From: Shinella sp. CPCC 101442
Lineage (GTDB): Bacteria > Pseudomonadota > Alphaproteobacteria > Rhizobiales > Rhizobiaceae
NCBI RefSeq assembly: GCF_024704725.1
Contig: NZ_JALIQS010000002.1
Span: forward strand, 186,001-250,000
Reading direction: 5' to 3'
Length of the DNA: 64,000 nt
The notes beneath the pieces were generated by a model. It was not told the origin of the DNA. It saw only the letters and a list, made by a program, of their open reading frames with translations, and did not search any database. Numbering within the stretch: the stretch's first letter is position 1; every line of letters begins with the position of its first letter. Below, piece after piece: positions 27,994-38,800 of the stretch. Position numbers and translations under genes: made by a program.

Positions 27994-29181
27994 ATGATGG
28001 AAGAATGCTTTCGGTGGTACGGGCCGAAGGATCCGGTGACGCTGGATCACATCAAGCAGGCCGGAGCGACAGGCATCGTCTCCGCTCTCCACCATATCTA
28101 CGACGGCTCCGCCTGGCCGCTTGATGACGTCCTTTCCTACAAGGCGCGCATTGAGGCGTCCGGCCTCACCTGGTCGGTGGTCGAAAGCATTCCCGTTCAC
28201 AATTCCATCAAGATCGCCGCTCCCGAGCGGTCCGGATACATCGGCGCCTACAAGGATACGATCCGCGCCCTCGCCAAGGCCGGCGTCACGACGATCTGCT
28301 ACAATTTCATGCCTGTCTGCGACTGGACGCGTACCGACCTGATGTATCGCATGCCCTCGACCGGCTTTGCGCTGCGCTTCGATGCCGTCGATTTTGCCGC
28401 CTATGATCTCCTCGTCTTGAAACGCCGGGACGCGGAAAAGGACTATTCCGCCAGTGCCGTCCGTGCGGCCGAGCAACGCCTGGCCTCTCTCTCTGAAGAA
28501 CAGCTGGCGACGATCGAGCGCAACCTGATCGCCGGTCTGCCCGCCACCGAGCGCAGTTACGACCGCGACAGTTTTCGACGTGCGCTCGATGAATATCAGG
28601 ACATCGATGCCGAAACGCTGCGCGAAAACCTCTTCACCTTCCTGCGCGAGATCGTGCCCGTTGCGGAAGAGGTCGGCGCGCGGCTCTGCATCCACCCGGA
28701 CGATCCGCCTTTCTCCCTCTTCGGCCTGCCACGTGTGGTCTCCTGCGCCGAGGACGCACGCGCCCTGATGGCGGCGGCCCCGAGCCCGGCGAACGGCCTC
28801 ACCTTCTGCACCGGCTCCTATGGCGTGCGTGCTGACAACGACCTGCCGGCCATGGTGCGAGAATTCGGCCCGCAGATCCATTTCAGCCACCTGCGCAATG
28901 TCACCCGCGAGCCCGACGGTTCCTTCCACGAGGCCGACCATCTCGACGGCTCGACCGACATGGTCGAGGTCGTCGTCGCCCTTCTGGAGGAGCAGAACCG
29001 GCGCAAAGCCGAAGGGCGCGCCGACTGGCGCATTCCGATGCGGCCGGACCACGGCCACCTGCTGGCTGACGATATCGGCAAGGCACGCATCAATCCCGGT
29101 TACTCTCTGATCGGCCGGCTGAAGGGACTTGCCGAGCTGCGCGGCGTGATGCGCGGTGTTTCCCGTTTCATGACAGCGTGA
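27994..29181 (+). CDS. uxuA: Mannonate dehydratase UxuA
   Basis: UxuA dehydrates D-mannonate to 2-keto-3-deoxygluconate in glucuronate degradation. The protein is 395 aa. The N-terminus [19 protein letters not shown] matches the E. coli enzyme (WRWYGPNDPVSL). [23 protein letters not shown] and MRPDHGH are family landmarks with likely metal ligands. GGAGGAG lies 8 bp before the ATG. It is divergent from the SDR gene, with a short inverted repeat (ATTGAG-N6-CTCAAT, 27938-27955) in the shared region. Confidence 0.95.
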   Translation: MMEECFRWYGPKDPVTLDHIKQAGATGIVSALHHIYDGSAWPLDDVLSYKARIEASGLTWSVVESIPVHNSIKIAAPERSGYIGAYKDTIRALAKAGVTTICYNFMPVCDWTRTDLMYRMPSTGFALRFDAVDFAAYDLLVLKRRDAEKDYSASAVRAAEQRLASLSEEQLATIERNLIAGLPATERSYDRDSFRRALDEYQDIDAETLRENLFTFLREIVPVAEEVGARLCIHPDDPPFSLFGLPRVVSCAEDARALMAAAPSPANGLTFCTGSYGVRADNDLPAMVREFGPQIHFSHLRNVTREPDGSFHEADHLDGSTDMVEVVVALLEEQNRRKAEGRADWRIPMRPDHGHLLADDIGKARINPGYSLIGRLKGLAELRGVMRGVSRFMTA

Positions 29182-29296
29182 GACCCATTTTCAACATAAG
29201 CTGAAATGATAGCGAACATCATGCCTATCTATTTCGTTTATGCGCACGCCCACGTTACCGTCTACCATAGGTCACAATCACAACAGGGGAACGACC

Positions 29297-30073
29297 ATGA
29301 AAAAACTGCTTCTGGCACTGGCGCTCGCAGGCTCCACGCTTCTTTCCGCCCAGGCCTCCGCCGGGACGCTGAAGATCGGCACGGAAGGCGCTTATCCGCC
29401 CTTCAATTTCCAGGATTCCGCCGGCAAGCTCGGCGGCTTCGACGTGGAGATCGGCCTTGCGCTCTGCGAAAAGATGAAGGTGGAATGCGAAGTCGTCGGT
29501 CAGGACTGGGATGGCATCATTCCCGGCCTTCTCGCCAAGAAATATGACCTGATCATTGCCTCGATGTTCATCACGGAAGAGCGCAAGAAGCAGGTCAACT
29601 TCACCGACCCCTATTATCTCGCCGCCATGACGCATGCCGCTCCGAAGAATTCCGGCATCACGGATTTCACCAATGAGGGCATGAAGGGCAAGACGATCGG
29701 CGCCCAGTCCGGCACGACGCAGGCCGATTTCGCCGCCGCCGTCTATCCGGATGCGGAGCTCAAGCTCTATCCGACGCAGGACGAAGTGAACCTCGACATG
29801 GCGAATGGCCGCCTCGACCTGCAGGTCGGCGACATGATCCCGCTGCTGGACTGGGTCACCAAGAACGAGGACGGCAAGGCCTGCTGCGAGTTGATCGGCG
29901 AGCCGGTCACCGACAAGAAGTTCGTCGGCGACGGCGTCGGCATCGCGGTGCGCCAGGAAGACAACGACCTGCGCGAGAAGCTCAATGCCGCGCTGAAGGA
30001 AATCCGCGAAGACGGCACCTACAAGAAGATCAACGACAAATACTTCTCGATCGATATCTATACGATGAAGTAA
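29297..30073 (+). CDS. Amino-acid ABC transporter substrate-binding protein (orphan)
   Basis: This 258-aa periplasmic solute-binding protein belongs to family 3 (lysine/arginine/ornithine/histidine/octopine type). A signal peptide covers residues 1-22 (MKKLLLALALAGSTLLSAQA). Landmarks are GTEGAYPPFNFQD, GFDVEIGLALCEKM and DWDGIIPGLLAKKYDLI. No permease or ATPase genes are adjacent, so it is an orphan that may share a transporter elsewhere. A rho-independent terminator follows directly. Confidence 0.93.
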   Translation: MKKLLLALALAGSTLLSAQASAGTLKIGTEGAYPPFNFQDSAGKLGGFDVEIGLALCEKMKVECEVVGQDWDGIIPGLLAKKYDLIIASMFITEERKKQVNFTDPYYLAAMTHAAPKNSGITDFTNEGMKGKTIGAQSGTTQADFAAAVYPDAELKLYPTQDEVNLDMANGRLDLQVGDMIPLLDWVTKNEDGKACCELIGEPVTDKKFVGDGVGIAVRQEDNDLREKLNAALKEIREDGTYKKINDKYFSIDIYTMK

Positions 30074-30083
30074 CGGTCTTTGG

Positions 30084-30105
30084 GGGCGGCTTCGGCCGCC
30101 CTTTT
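30084..30105 (+). terminator. Rho-independent terminator of the binding-protein gene
   Basis: GGGCGGC-TTCG-GCCGCCC is a 7-bp GC stem with a stable tetraloop followed by TTTT, 11 bp after the stop codon. Confidence 0.88.
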
Positions 30106-30116
30106 AGCTTTGAGTA

Positions 30117-30332
30117 TCAGGAGCCGCACGGCGCGTCGCCGATATTTTCGGAGATGCAATAGGTCGTGGAGAGAAATGTATCTCTCGCGTCATCCTCCAC
30201 CGGGCTGACGAGAAACGGAAACGGGTCAAGCGACCGCCGCGGCCGAAACTCCATATGGGCTTCAATGCCCGCCGCCAACAGCTCATCGACATAGGCTCCC
30301 GCGAGCCCGCTGGTGCTAAACCGTTCCCACAT
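30117..30332 (-). CDS. Hypothetical protein (71 aa)
   Basis: The product starts MWERFSTSGLAGAYVDELLA from the ATG at 30332, with AAGGGG about 9 bp upstream. It ends TTYCISENIGDAPCGS, with two cysteines near the C-terminus. A GTG start at 30404 would give 95 aa but has a weak RBS. The frame has plausible composition, but I recognise no family. It is convergent with the binding-protein gene. Confidence 0.5.
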   Translation of the reverse strand: MWERFSTSGLAGAYVDELLAAGIEAHMEFRPRRSLDPFPFLVSPVEDDARDTFLSTTYCISENIGDAPCGS

Positions 30333-30475
30333 ATGGCGTTTCCCCTTCTTTCGGAGAGCCCAATGCGCTGGAAAGGAACTTGGTTCCGCGAAAAAATACG
30401 CCACTCGATCACATTCTTGACCGCTTGAACCAGCCAGCCCTTGCCTCTGCTTGAGCTGCCATCCTAACTACACGC

Positions 30476-31432
30476 ATGCCGACCAACCGCCTCGAACGTT
30501 TTGCCCACAATCTCGACTGGAACCTGCTGCGTACCTTCGTCGTCGTGGTGGAGGAAGGCTCGATCACGCGCGCGGCAAACAGGCTGCTTCTGCAGCAGCC
30601 CGCGGTCAGCATGGCGCTGAAGCGGCTCGAGCAATCCGTCGGCCACAGGCTGATCGACCGAAGCCCCGGCCGCTTCGAACTGACGGAAGCCGGCGAACGG
30701 CTGCATGCGCTGTGCCACGATATCTTTTCCGCCATCGTGCGCCTGCCCGAGGCCATGGAATCCTCCGGTGAGGATGTATCCGGCCATATCACCATCCACG
30801 CCGTCAGCCACGCCATGAACCCCGTCTGGGACAAGGCAATCGCCGAATTCTTCCGGCTGCATCCGCGTGTCACCGTGGGCGTGACGATCGAAACGACGAC
30901 GGATGTCATCCGCTCGGTGGAGCGTGGAGTCGCGACACTCGGTCTTTCCGACGGCATCATTCCCGAGGGGCTGGAGAAGGTGCCCTTCTGCTACGAGCGC
31001 TATGCGCTCTACTGCGGCCGCGGGCACCGGCTGTTCGGCGCGCCGGATGCCACGCTCGAGGACCTGCGCGGCGAGCCCTATGTGAGTTTCCTCGCGGACG
31101 TGCTCGGCGGACCGCATATGGGACCGGTGACGGCGGTGCGCGCTGTCGGCTCCTTCGGCCAGCAGGTGCGCGCGCTTGCCTTCAACGTGGAGGAAGTGCT
31201 GCGGCTGGTCGTCGCCAATGCCGGGATCGGCATGCTGCCGGCGCATCTTACCGACGCCGCACTTGCCGCCGGCGATCTCTGGCAGTTGCCGCCCTATGAC
31301 AACCTGCCGGTGACGGAAACATTTCGCATCACCAATCCACACTCGGCGCTCAATCCGGCCGAGCGCGCCTTCCTGACGCATATCGCCCATGTAACGCCCT
31401 GGCGGTGGGGTGAGCCCCATCAATCCAACTGA
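30476..31432 (+). CDS. LysR-family transcriptional regulator
   Basis: This 318-aa regulator has an N-terminal helix-turn-helix at about 14-73 (NLLRTFVVVVEEGSITRAANR, LLQQPAVSMALKRLE) and a periplasmic-binding-type effector domain from about 100 on. It lies 78 bp upstream of the D-arginine dehydrogenase-like gene on the same strand, so that gene is a likely target. The effector is unknown. Confidence 0.93.
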   Translation: MPTNRLERFAHNLDWNLLRTFVVVVEEGSITRAANRLLLQQPAVSMALKRLEQSVGHRLIDRSPGRFELTEAGERLHALCHDIFSAIVRLPEAMESSGEDVSGHITIHAVSHAMNPVWDKAIAEFFRLHPRVTVGVTIETTTDVIRSVERGVATLGLSDGIIPEGLEKVPFCYERYALYCGRGHRLFGAPDATLEDLRGEPYVSFLADVLGGPHMGPVTAVRAVGSFGQQVRALAFNVEEVLRLVVANAGIGMLPAHLTDAALAAGDLWQLPPYDNLPVTETFRITNPHSALNPAERAFLTHIAHVTPWRWGEPHQSN

Positions 31433-31510
31433 TATCGATCGTCACCTCTATAAATTTGAAAAATGCAGAGGGCTTGCTTACGCCTGAGCCTTCAAATCAC
31501 TGGAGGGGTC

Positions 31511-32635
31511 ATGCGGACTTTCGACATCGCGATCATCGGCGGCGGCATCGCCGGCATCTCGCTTGCCTATTTCTTGAGCCCTCACCGCTCGGTCGTGGTG
31601 CTGGAGCGGGAAGACGCGCTCGGCTATCACAGCACCGGCCGCTCGGCGGCGGAGTTCACGCTGCGCGACAATGCGCCCCTCGTGAACGCGCTTGCCCGCG
31701 CCAGCCACGGCTTCCTGACGACGCCGCCCGAGGGGTTTGCGACCGTGCCTCTTCTCATCGAGCGCGGCAGCATCATTCTCGGCACGGAGGACAAGGCAGC
31801 ACTCGTGCGTGCTCGCTATGAGCAGGCCCGGGAGCTCGGCGTTGCGGTCGAATGGCTGGATGAAACGGCCATGCTTGCCCGTGCCCCCATGCTGAACCCA
31901 ACCTATGCCGCAGCCGCCTATTTCGACCCGGACTACTGGGACATCGAGGTCGACGCCCTCCTCCAGGCCTATGCCCGGCATGCCCGCCGCCACGGCGCCG
32001 AGATTCTGGAAAACCGGCGGTTGGCCGGCGCGCGGCGCGCGGCCGACACGTGGCTCGTCGAAACGAACGAGGAGACGATTTCAGCCGGCATGGTGGTGAA
32101 TGCCGCCGGGGGCTGGGCGGATACGGTGGCATCGCTGTGCGGCATCGCGCCCATGGGCATCGTGCCGCACCGGCGCACCGCAATCACCGTCGATCTGCCC
32201 GAAGGCATCGACGCCGGCCGCCTGCCGGAAATCAATGAGGTGGAGGAAATCTTCTACTTCAAGCCGGAGGGCGGCCGCCTGCTCGCTTCGCCTGCCGACG
32301 CCACCCCCTGCGAACCGGCGGACGTGCAGCCGGAAGAACTCGACGTCGCCTATGCCGCCCACTATGTCGAGGAAGCGACGACGCTCAGCGTACGCCGTAT
32401 CTTCAAGAGCTGGGCTGGCATGCGCAGCTTCTCCGCCGACCGCCTGCCGGTCATCGGTCCGGCGAAGGACGCGGAGAATTTCTTCTGGCTCGCCGGCCAG
32501 GGCGGCTACGGCATCCTCACCTCGCCCGCGCTGGGCAGCCTTGCCGCAGCCCTTATCACGGGCAGTCCCGTACCGGAGGCGCTCACCCGCGAGGGTATCG
32601 GGGCCGACACGTTCAGTCCCGAACGCTTCTCCTGA
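31511..32635 (+). CDS. FAD-dependent D-amino-acid dehydrogenase, DauA-like
   Basis: This 374-aa DAO-family flavoprotein has the dinucleotide motif IIGGGIAGIS at about 8-17. The segment VVVLEREDALGYHSTGRSAA closely matches Pseudomonas D-arginine dehydrogenase DauA as I recall it, as do VNAAGGWAD, FYFKPEGGRLL and WLAGQGGYGI. The expected reaction is oxidative deamination of D-arginine or a related basic D-amino acid. Exact substrate is uncertain; glycine oxidase-like activity is an alternative. The ATG at 31511 follows GGAGGGG. Confidence 0.85.
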   Translation: MRTFDIAIIGGGIAGISLAYFLSPHRSVVVLEREDALGYHSTGRSAAEFTLRDNAPLVNALARASHGFLTTPPEGFATVPLLIERGSIILGTEDKAALVRARYEQARELGVAVEWLDETAMLARAPMLNPTYAAAAYFDPDYWDIEVDALLQAYARHARRHGAEILENRRLAGARRAADTWLVETNEETISAGMVVNAAGGWADTVASLCGIAPMGIVPHRRTAITVDLPEGIDAGRLPEINEVEEIFYFKPEGGRLLASPADATPCEPADVQPEELDVAYAAHYVEEATTLSVRRIFKSWAGMRSFSADRLPVIGPAKDAENFFWLAGQGGYGILTSPALGSLAAALITGSPVPEALTREGIGADTFSPERFS

Positions 32636-32641
32636 AATGAA

Positions 32642-32664
32642 ACGGGCGCCTCAAGGGCGCCCGT
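32642..32664. terminator. Bidirectional terminator between the flavoprotein gene and secDF
   Basis: ACGGGCGCC / GGCGCCCGT is a 9-bp GC stem with loop TCAAG, lying between convergent genes that end at 32635 and 32672. T-rich bases follow on the plus strand (TCTGTTTTC). Confidence 0.75.
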
Positions 32665-32671
32665 TCTGTTT

Positions 32672-35197
32672 TCAAGCTTCCGCTGCCGGCGCGCCCGGCG
32701 TGACGGCGGCGCGATCCTTCCAAAAACGGTTGAGGAAGAGCAGGATCGGACCGCCGATATAGATCGACGAGGTCGTTGCGACGATAACGCCGAACAGCAT
32801 CGGCCAGGCGAAGGGTTTTACCGTATCGCCACCCCAGATCGCCATCGGCAGCAGCGACACCGCAACAGCCACCGAGGTGAAGATGCATCGCATGACCACC
32901 TGGTTGATCGACAGGTCGATCAGATCGGAGAACGGCATCGACTTGTACTTGCGCATGTTCTCGCGCATGCGGTCGTACACCACCACCTTGTCGTTGACCG
33001 AGTAGCCGATCAGCGTCAGTACGGCGGCGATGGCCGTCAGGTTGAAGTCGATCTGCATCAGCGAGAAGAAGCCGATCATCTTGGTGATATCGAGGATCAG
33101 CGTCGCGATGGCGCCCACGGCGAAGTGCCATTCGAAACGCCACCAGATGTAGATCAGGATCGCCAGCATGCCGAGGCCGACGGCCAGGAAGCCGGAACGG
33201 GCAAGCTCCGTGCTGACCGTCGGGCCGACCACCTCCGTGCGCTCGATGCTCGCATCCGGGATCACTTCGGCAACACCGTCGCGAACCTTCTGGAGGGCTG
33301 CGGTCTGCACCTCTTCGCCGCCCGGCTGACGCTGGACGCGAACGAGAACCGACGTGCCCTGGCCGAATTCCTGCAGCGCCACTTCGCCGAGGTTCAGGCC
33401 TTCCATCTTCTCGCGCAGCGGCGCGAGATCGATCGGCGTCTTGGACGTCGCCTCGACCTGGATGCCGCCGACGAAGTCGATGCCGTAGTTGAGGCCCGGC
33501 GTGAAGAACAGAATGATCGAGCTTATCGAAATGAAGGCAGACATGGCGATTGCGATATAGCGACCGCGCATGAAGGAGAAGGTCGGGATGCTCCAGACCT
33601 GGCCGAACATCGAATGGATGTCGATCTTCTTCATCTTGCGGCGGAGAACCACCTCGCGCATCAGGAAGCGCACGAAGGTGATGGAGGTGAACATCGAGAT
33701 CGCCAGACCGATGATCATGGTGATGGCGAAGCCACGAACCGGGCCCGAGCCGAACATGAAGAGCAAGATCATGCCGACCATGGTCGTCATGTTGCCGTCG
33801 ACGATGGTGGCATAGGCCTTGTTGAAGCCGACATCGAGCGCCTTGATGGCCCCCGCCCCGGCCGCCGTCTCTTCACGGATACGCGCGTTGATAAGGATGT
33901 TGGCGTCCACCGCCATGCCGATGCCGAGGATGATACCGGCAATACCCGGCAGCGTGAGCGTCGAGCCCAGGATGCCGAGCAGGCCGATCGTCAGGATCGT
34001 GTGCAGCACGAGGCCGAGATTGGCGATGAGGCCCCAGGAACCGTAGAGCACCTGCATCAGCACCACGACGGCGGCAAGGCCGGCGAGACCGGTATAGAGG
34101 CCCATGCGGATCGAGTCGGAGCCGAGGTTCGGGCCGACGGTGCGCTCCTCGATGATGGTGAGCGGTGCGGGCAGCGCGCCGGAGCGCAGCAGCGCCGAAA
34201 GCACGGTCGCTTCCTGCGGGTTGAAATTGCCGGAAATCTGGCCCTGGCCGCCGATGATCGGCTCGCGGATGACCGGTGCCGTCAGCACCTTGCCGTCGAG
34301 AACGATGGCGAAGGGTTTTCCGACATTGGCCTGTGTGATTTCCGCGAACTGGCGCGCACCGGTGGAATCGAAGCTGAACGAAACGATCGGTTCGCTCGTG
34401 CGCTGGTCGAAGCCGGCCTTGGCGTCTGCCAGACGGTCGCCCGAGATGGCGACGCGTTCTTCGACGGCATATTTGTTGTTGTCGTTGGCACCGGGCAGGA
34501 TCAGCACGCCACGCGGCGCAACGCTGTTCGGATCCACGGTCTGGTCGACCATGTGGAAGCTCATCTGCGCGGTCGAGCCAAGCAGCTGGCGCAGGCGCGT
34601 CGGGTCCTGGAGGCCGGGCAGCTGGACGAGGATACGGTCGCCGCCGACACGCTGGATGAGAGGTTCGGCAACACCGACCTGGTCGACGCGGCGGCGGATG
34701 ATTTCAAGGCTCTGCTCGACGGCAGCCGACATGCGTTCGTTGATGCCGGCCTCCGTCAGCGTGACGTTGATCACGAGATCGGTATTGGCGACATCGATAT
34801 CGGAGGAACCGCCGCCGAAACCGAGCGTGGAGGTGGGGGCTGCCAGCTTGCGCACTTCCGGCAGGACCTTGTCGACCGCGGCCTGGTCGGGCAGCGTGAT
34901 CGTCAGCGTCGTGCCATTGAGGCGGGCGGCAGAGGCACGTTCACCGGCCGTGCGCAGGATGGCGCGCGTGTCGTTCAAAAGCGCGTCCATGCGCGCCTTG
35001 CGCAACGCTGCGGAATCCACCTCGAGCACGAGATGCGAGCCGCCCTTCAGGTCGAGACCGAGGGTGACGGGATTGGCGGGCAGATAGCGCCCGTATTTTG
35101 CCTGCTGCTCGGGCGTCAGCACGTTCGGCACGGCCGCGAGCATCCCGAAGAGGATGATGACGGCGGAGACAAACAATGCCCATTTGGAGGTTTTCAT
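32672..35197 (-). CDS. secDF: Fused SecD-SecF protein translocase subunit
   Basis: This 841-aa protein joins SecD and SecF, which use the proton-motive force to pull secreted proteins across the membrane after SecYEG. The SecD part (about 1-520) has an N-terminal TM helix, the P1 head domain (VTLGLDLKGGSHLVLEVD near 45) and then TM helices with GIGMAVDANILINARIREE. The SecF part (about 530-841) has YGIDFVGGIQVE, and the conserved LTLIGYSVNDKVVVYDRMREN. Twelve TM helices are expected. The ATG at 35197 has GGAGG upstream. It is followed downstream by a terminator. Confidence 0.95.
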   Translation of the reverse strand: MKTSKWALFVSAVIILFGMLAAVPNVLTPEQQAKYGRYLPANPVTLGLDLKGGSHLVLEVDSAALRKARMDALLNDTRAILRTAGERASAARLNGTTLTITLPDQAAVDKVLPEVRKLAAPTSTLGFGGGSSDIDVANTDLVINVTLTEAGINERMSAAVEQSLEIIRRRVDQVGVAEPLIQRVGGDRILVQLPGLQDPTRLRQLLGSTAQMSFHMVDQTVDPNSVAPRGVLILPGANDNNKYAVEERVAISGDRLADAKAGFDQRTSEPIVSFSFDSTGARQFAEITQANVGKPFAIVLDGKVLTAPVIREPIIGGQGQISGNFNPQEATVLSALLRSGALPAPLTIIEERTVGPNLGSDSIRMGLYTGLAGLAAVVVLMQVLYGSWGLIANLGLVLHTILTIGLLGILGSTLTLPGIAGIILGIGMAVDANILINARIREETAAGAGAIKALDVGFNKAYATIVDGNMTTMVGMILLFMFGSGPVRGFAITMIIGLAISMFTSITFVRFLMREVVLRRKMKKIDIHSMFGQVWSIPTFSFMRGRYIAIAMSAFISISSIILFFTPGLNYGIDFVGGIQVEATSKTPIDLAPLREKMEGLNLGEVALQEFGQGTSVLVRVQRQPGGEEVQTAALQKVRDGVAEVIPDASIERTEVVGPTVSTELARSGFLAVGLGMLAILIYIWWRFEWHFAVGAIATLILDITKMIGFFSLMQIDFNLTAIAAVLTLIGYSVNDKVVVYDRMRENMRKYKSMPFSDLIDLSINQVVMRCIFTSVAVAVSLLPMAIWGGDTVKPFAWPMLFGVIVATTSSIYIGGPILLFLNRFWKDRAAVTPGAPAAEA

Positions 35198-35302
35198 GGG
35201 GTTGTTCCATTTCAACTGCGGGAAAGGCGCGACCGGAAGCCGGCGCCCTCCGTGGGATCGGAATTTCAATCAAATGGCGCGGCGCTTCTGCGCCACAAGG
35301 CC

Positions 35303-35725
35303 TCAGGCAGCCAGGCCCGGAGGCGCGCGGCTGCGGAAAGCAGCCGGACGGGCGTTCGCCGGTGCGGCATCATCGACAGAGGCCGTGGCCGCAGTCGATG
35401 CGATTTCGAAGGGATAGAGGAGAATGCCAGCGCCGGGAACGATCGCCTTGCCGGCTCCATCCCCTTCCGGCAGACCTGTCTTCGCCTTGGCGATCCGCCG
35501 TTCGGCATGACCACTGGCCGGGAATCGCAATTCATCGCCGGCTGTCGAGAGCGGCGCGGGCGCCACGCCACCTTCGGTGGCCGCGCGCTGCGGGTGGCCC
35601 GCTGTCCGTGCGCCTTCCGGCAGGGAAAGCTGAGACAGGAACAGGGTGAAGAGCAGCACGAGGAAGCTTACAGGCGCAAGCCCTCGCTCCCACATCCTCG
35701 CCTCTTTGCCGGTTCTCTCAGTCAT
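35303..35725 (-). CDS. Hypothetical single-pass membrane protein upstream of secDF
   Basis: This 140-aa ORF from the ATG at 35725 has one hydrophobic segment near residues 17-35 (APVSFLVLLFTLFLSQL), then a Pro/Ala-rich tail. I do not recognise it. It lies about 105 bp upstream of secDF on the same strand. An internal ATG at 35695 (MWERGLAPVSF) is an equally good start. The composition is not strongly protein-like after residue 60, so the call is cautious. Confidence 0.45.
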   Translation of the reverse strand: MTERTGKEARMWERGLAPVSFLVLLFTLFLSQLSLPEGARTAGHPQRAATEGGVAPAPLSTAGDELRFPASGHAERRIAKAKTGLPEGDGAGKAIVPGAGILLYPFEIASTAATASVDDAAPANARPAAFRSRAPPGLAA

Positions 35726-35865
35726 TCCTGTCTGTCTCTTCAAGGCGGCGCACGGTGCGAAGCAAAGTTCACAGCAGTGTCGATGGTGCGCCAAGAACCA
35801 TTTACGCCCTGCCAAGTCAAGTTCCGGGCGGCGGCGGTTCCTTGTAGCATCAAACGTTTCAGCCC

Positions 35866-38800
35866 TCAGAGATCATGGATCGTGACATCCGGGCAGGCGT
35901 CCCGCGCCAGATCGCGCAGGTGCTGGTGGTGGGTCAGGTAGATCACCTGTCCGCCCGTCGCCATGGCGCCCATCACGCGCAGCGCATTCAGCGCACGTCC
36001 GTCGTCGAAGGTCTCCATGATGTCGTCGGCGATGAAGGGCACGATCTCGCGGCTTGCGGCGATCTCGTGATAACCCGCGACGCGCAGCGCGAGATAGAGC
36101 TGAAAGCGCGTTCCCTTGGAAAGGTCTTTTGCAAGCTTCGAGGCGCCCGAGGCTGCATTGGCGACGAGGAACTCGCCGTCCTTTTCCAGCATCGTCGAGA
36201 GACCGGCATATTCGCCGCCGGTAATGTCGCGAAACGTTTTCGACGCGCGCTCCATCATGGCGCTGCGATGGCGCTCCCGATAGAGCCGGAGCGCCTGTTC
36301 TGCTGCCAGAATGCCCGCCCGCGTCGCCAGGTAGCGCCGCGATTTCTCCGCCAGATCGACGAGCGCGGTGCGCCGCCGCTCCTCCAGCACCGCCGCCGCA
36401 TCGCTGCCAGCCACCTTTGCCAACGCCTCTTCGGCCCGCGCCCGCGCGACGTGTTGCTCCTCGACATCCTTGTCGAGTTGATCGAGCCGCGCGGCAAGAT
36501 CGATCTTCTCGGCCACAAGCTCAGCCTCGTCGACAGCCGCCAGCAGCGCCTCCGCCTCATCGACCGTGCCTGCGCGCATCTGCTGGACGAGATCCCGTCC
36601 GACCTCGATGATACGGTCACGCAGGTCATCGCGCCGGCGATGGGCTTCGAGCAGGATTTCGGCTTCCGCAAGACTATCGCAGCCGAGGAAAGCGAAGATT
36701 TCGCCCAGGCGCACGTTCAGCACGGCGCGGCGCTCGTCGAGCGCCCTCTCCTCTTCGTCGAGCCTTGCCAGCATGTCGCCGATGGCTTTCGCCCTTTCGC
36801 GCACCGCCTTCGCCTCGGCAAGCCGCCGACCGATGGCGGCGACGGTTACGAGCGGATCGTCCGCATCGAAGGGTTCCGCGAGTGTGTCGGCCAGCCGGCG
36901 TGCGTGGTCGCCGTAGTCCTGCCGATCCCGCTGCATCGCGACAATACGATGATCGAATTCGCCACGGCGCTCGACATTCTGCGCCAATGCCTGCAATGCG
37001 GGCAGCAGAGCGGCGACGCGCTCCGGCTCCGTCGGAGCCGTGTCGGTCGCCAGCCACGTCCCGGCAATCGCCTGTCGCCAGGTTTCCAGCCAGGCCGACT
37101 CGGCGGCACGGGCCTCCTCGGCGCCCCTGCGCCGTGCCTCGACATCGGCCTTTGCGCGGGCAAGCTGCTCGACAGCCGCCAGCCGCCGCGAACGCTCCGC
37201 CTTCAAGGCCTCCTGCCTGTCTTCGGCAAGGAACAGCGTTTCCTCGAAGCTCGCGTCGCCCGCCAATCCATCGTCCAGGAACCGGGCAAGCCGCGCGGAC
37301 ACGTCGCGCGCCTCGTTCCCGACAAGCTCCGCTTCGATTTCCTGGCGAGCAAGCGCACCGGCCTTCTCCAGTGCCACGACACGCCGGTCCAACCACGCGG
37401 TCAGGTCTTGCACCAGGGTTTCGTCCGGAAGGCCGCAGCCTCTGGCAAGCATGGCAACCTCAGCCTCGGCACCCGCCATGTCCTGTTCCAGCCGCACCGT
37501 CTCGTCTGCCAAAATCCCAAGCCGCGCGGCCCCCTCGGCAACAGAGCGCTCCAGCAGCCGTATTTCGGAAAGGCGGTCGGCATTGCGCAGTTGCGCGTCG
37601 CGGGCGCGGTCGTCGTCGTGCATCCGCGCCTCGAAGGCCGCAGCCGTCTCGCGGTCGAGATTGGCGAGGTGGGTCTGCCAGGCTGCATCACGCAGTTGCC
37701 GGAGATGCCCGGCATGCTCCTCACCCGCCGCGCCGGTGGTCCTCTCGAGTGCTGCCAGCATGGTCCTTGCGGACGCGACCTCCCGATCGGCAGCCAAAAC
37801 CTGCTCGCGATGCCGGCGAAGCGCTTCCGCCGCCGCCTCGTGCCGCTTGCGCAGGTCCTCCAACGCCGATGCAGCCGGAACGTTCATCCCTTCCAGCGCA
37901 TCCGTCGTGCCGGACCAAGGCGCCAGACGCGCCTTTGCCACCTCTGCCTCCTGTCGCGCGAGGGCGAGGAGGCGCCGGGTTTCCCGCCGACGTGCCGGAA
38001 GATCGCCGGCACGGGCGGCGCGCAGGGCAGCGGAAAGTGCCGATTGCAGATCGCCGTCGCTGGCCGCCCCCTCATCGGAAAAGGCCCCTGCCTTCTCGAC
38101 CGCGGTCTCCTGCGCCTCCTGCGCATCGGACAGTTCGCGGTGCGCCGCCGCCATGCGTTCGGCAAGTGCCGCGCGGTGAGCCAGAAGGCTTGTCAGTCGA
38201 TCCGCGAGGCCAGCGGGCAGCACGATCTCGGCGGGATCGGTCCGCGCCGGCAGGCCCAAGGCAAGGATGCTTGCAGCAATCGTCACGACAAGCCTGTCAC
38301 GATCGGCAATACGGGAGGCAAGATCCAGGGCGGCGGTGCGGAAGCGCGCCTCCAGTGCCGAGCCCGAGAGTGCCGCGAGGTCCGCTTCCATCGCCAGGAC
38401 CGCATCGTCTTGCGCAAGCCCCGCCCGTTCCGCTGCGCATCGCTCCCGTTCCGCAAACACACGCGCCGCACGGGCTGCAATCTCGGCCTCCTCACGTGCG
38501 AGATCGCCCGTCAGTCCGCGCCAGGTTGCGGGTGGTGTCTCGCCAAGATCGAAAGCGCCAAGCTCCGCGCGCAGCGCCCTGAGCCGCGCTAGAGAGGGCA
38601 AAGCGCTCAGGCACCGGTCGGCCTGCTGGAGGGCGGCGCGCGCGGCGGCGCGTGCGGCGGCCGCCATATCGTGACGTTCGGCGGCGGCGTCACGCTCGCG
38701 CACCAGAATGCCGTAGTCGCGTGCTGCAACGTCCAGTGCCTTGCGCTCGGCCGCCAGCGCCTCGATCTCGGCTTTCAAGGTGGAGAGACCGTGCCGCCTG

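Noticed and set aside
33125-35941. 938-codon open frame on the plus strand
   Set aside because: It is antisense to secDF and the composition (His/Asp/Arg-rich) is that of a GC-rich shadow frame.
35875-38592. 905-codon open frame on the plus strand
   Set aside because: Antisense to the YhaN-type ATPase gene, which has clear Walker motifs on the minus strand.
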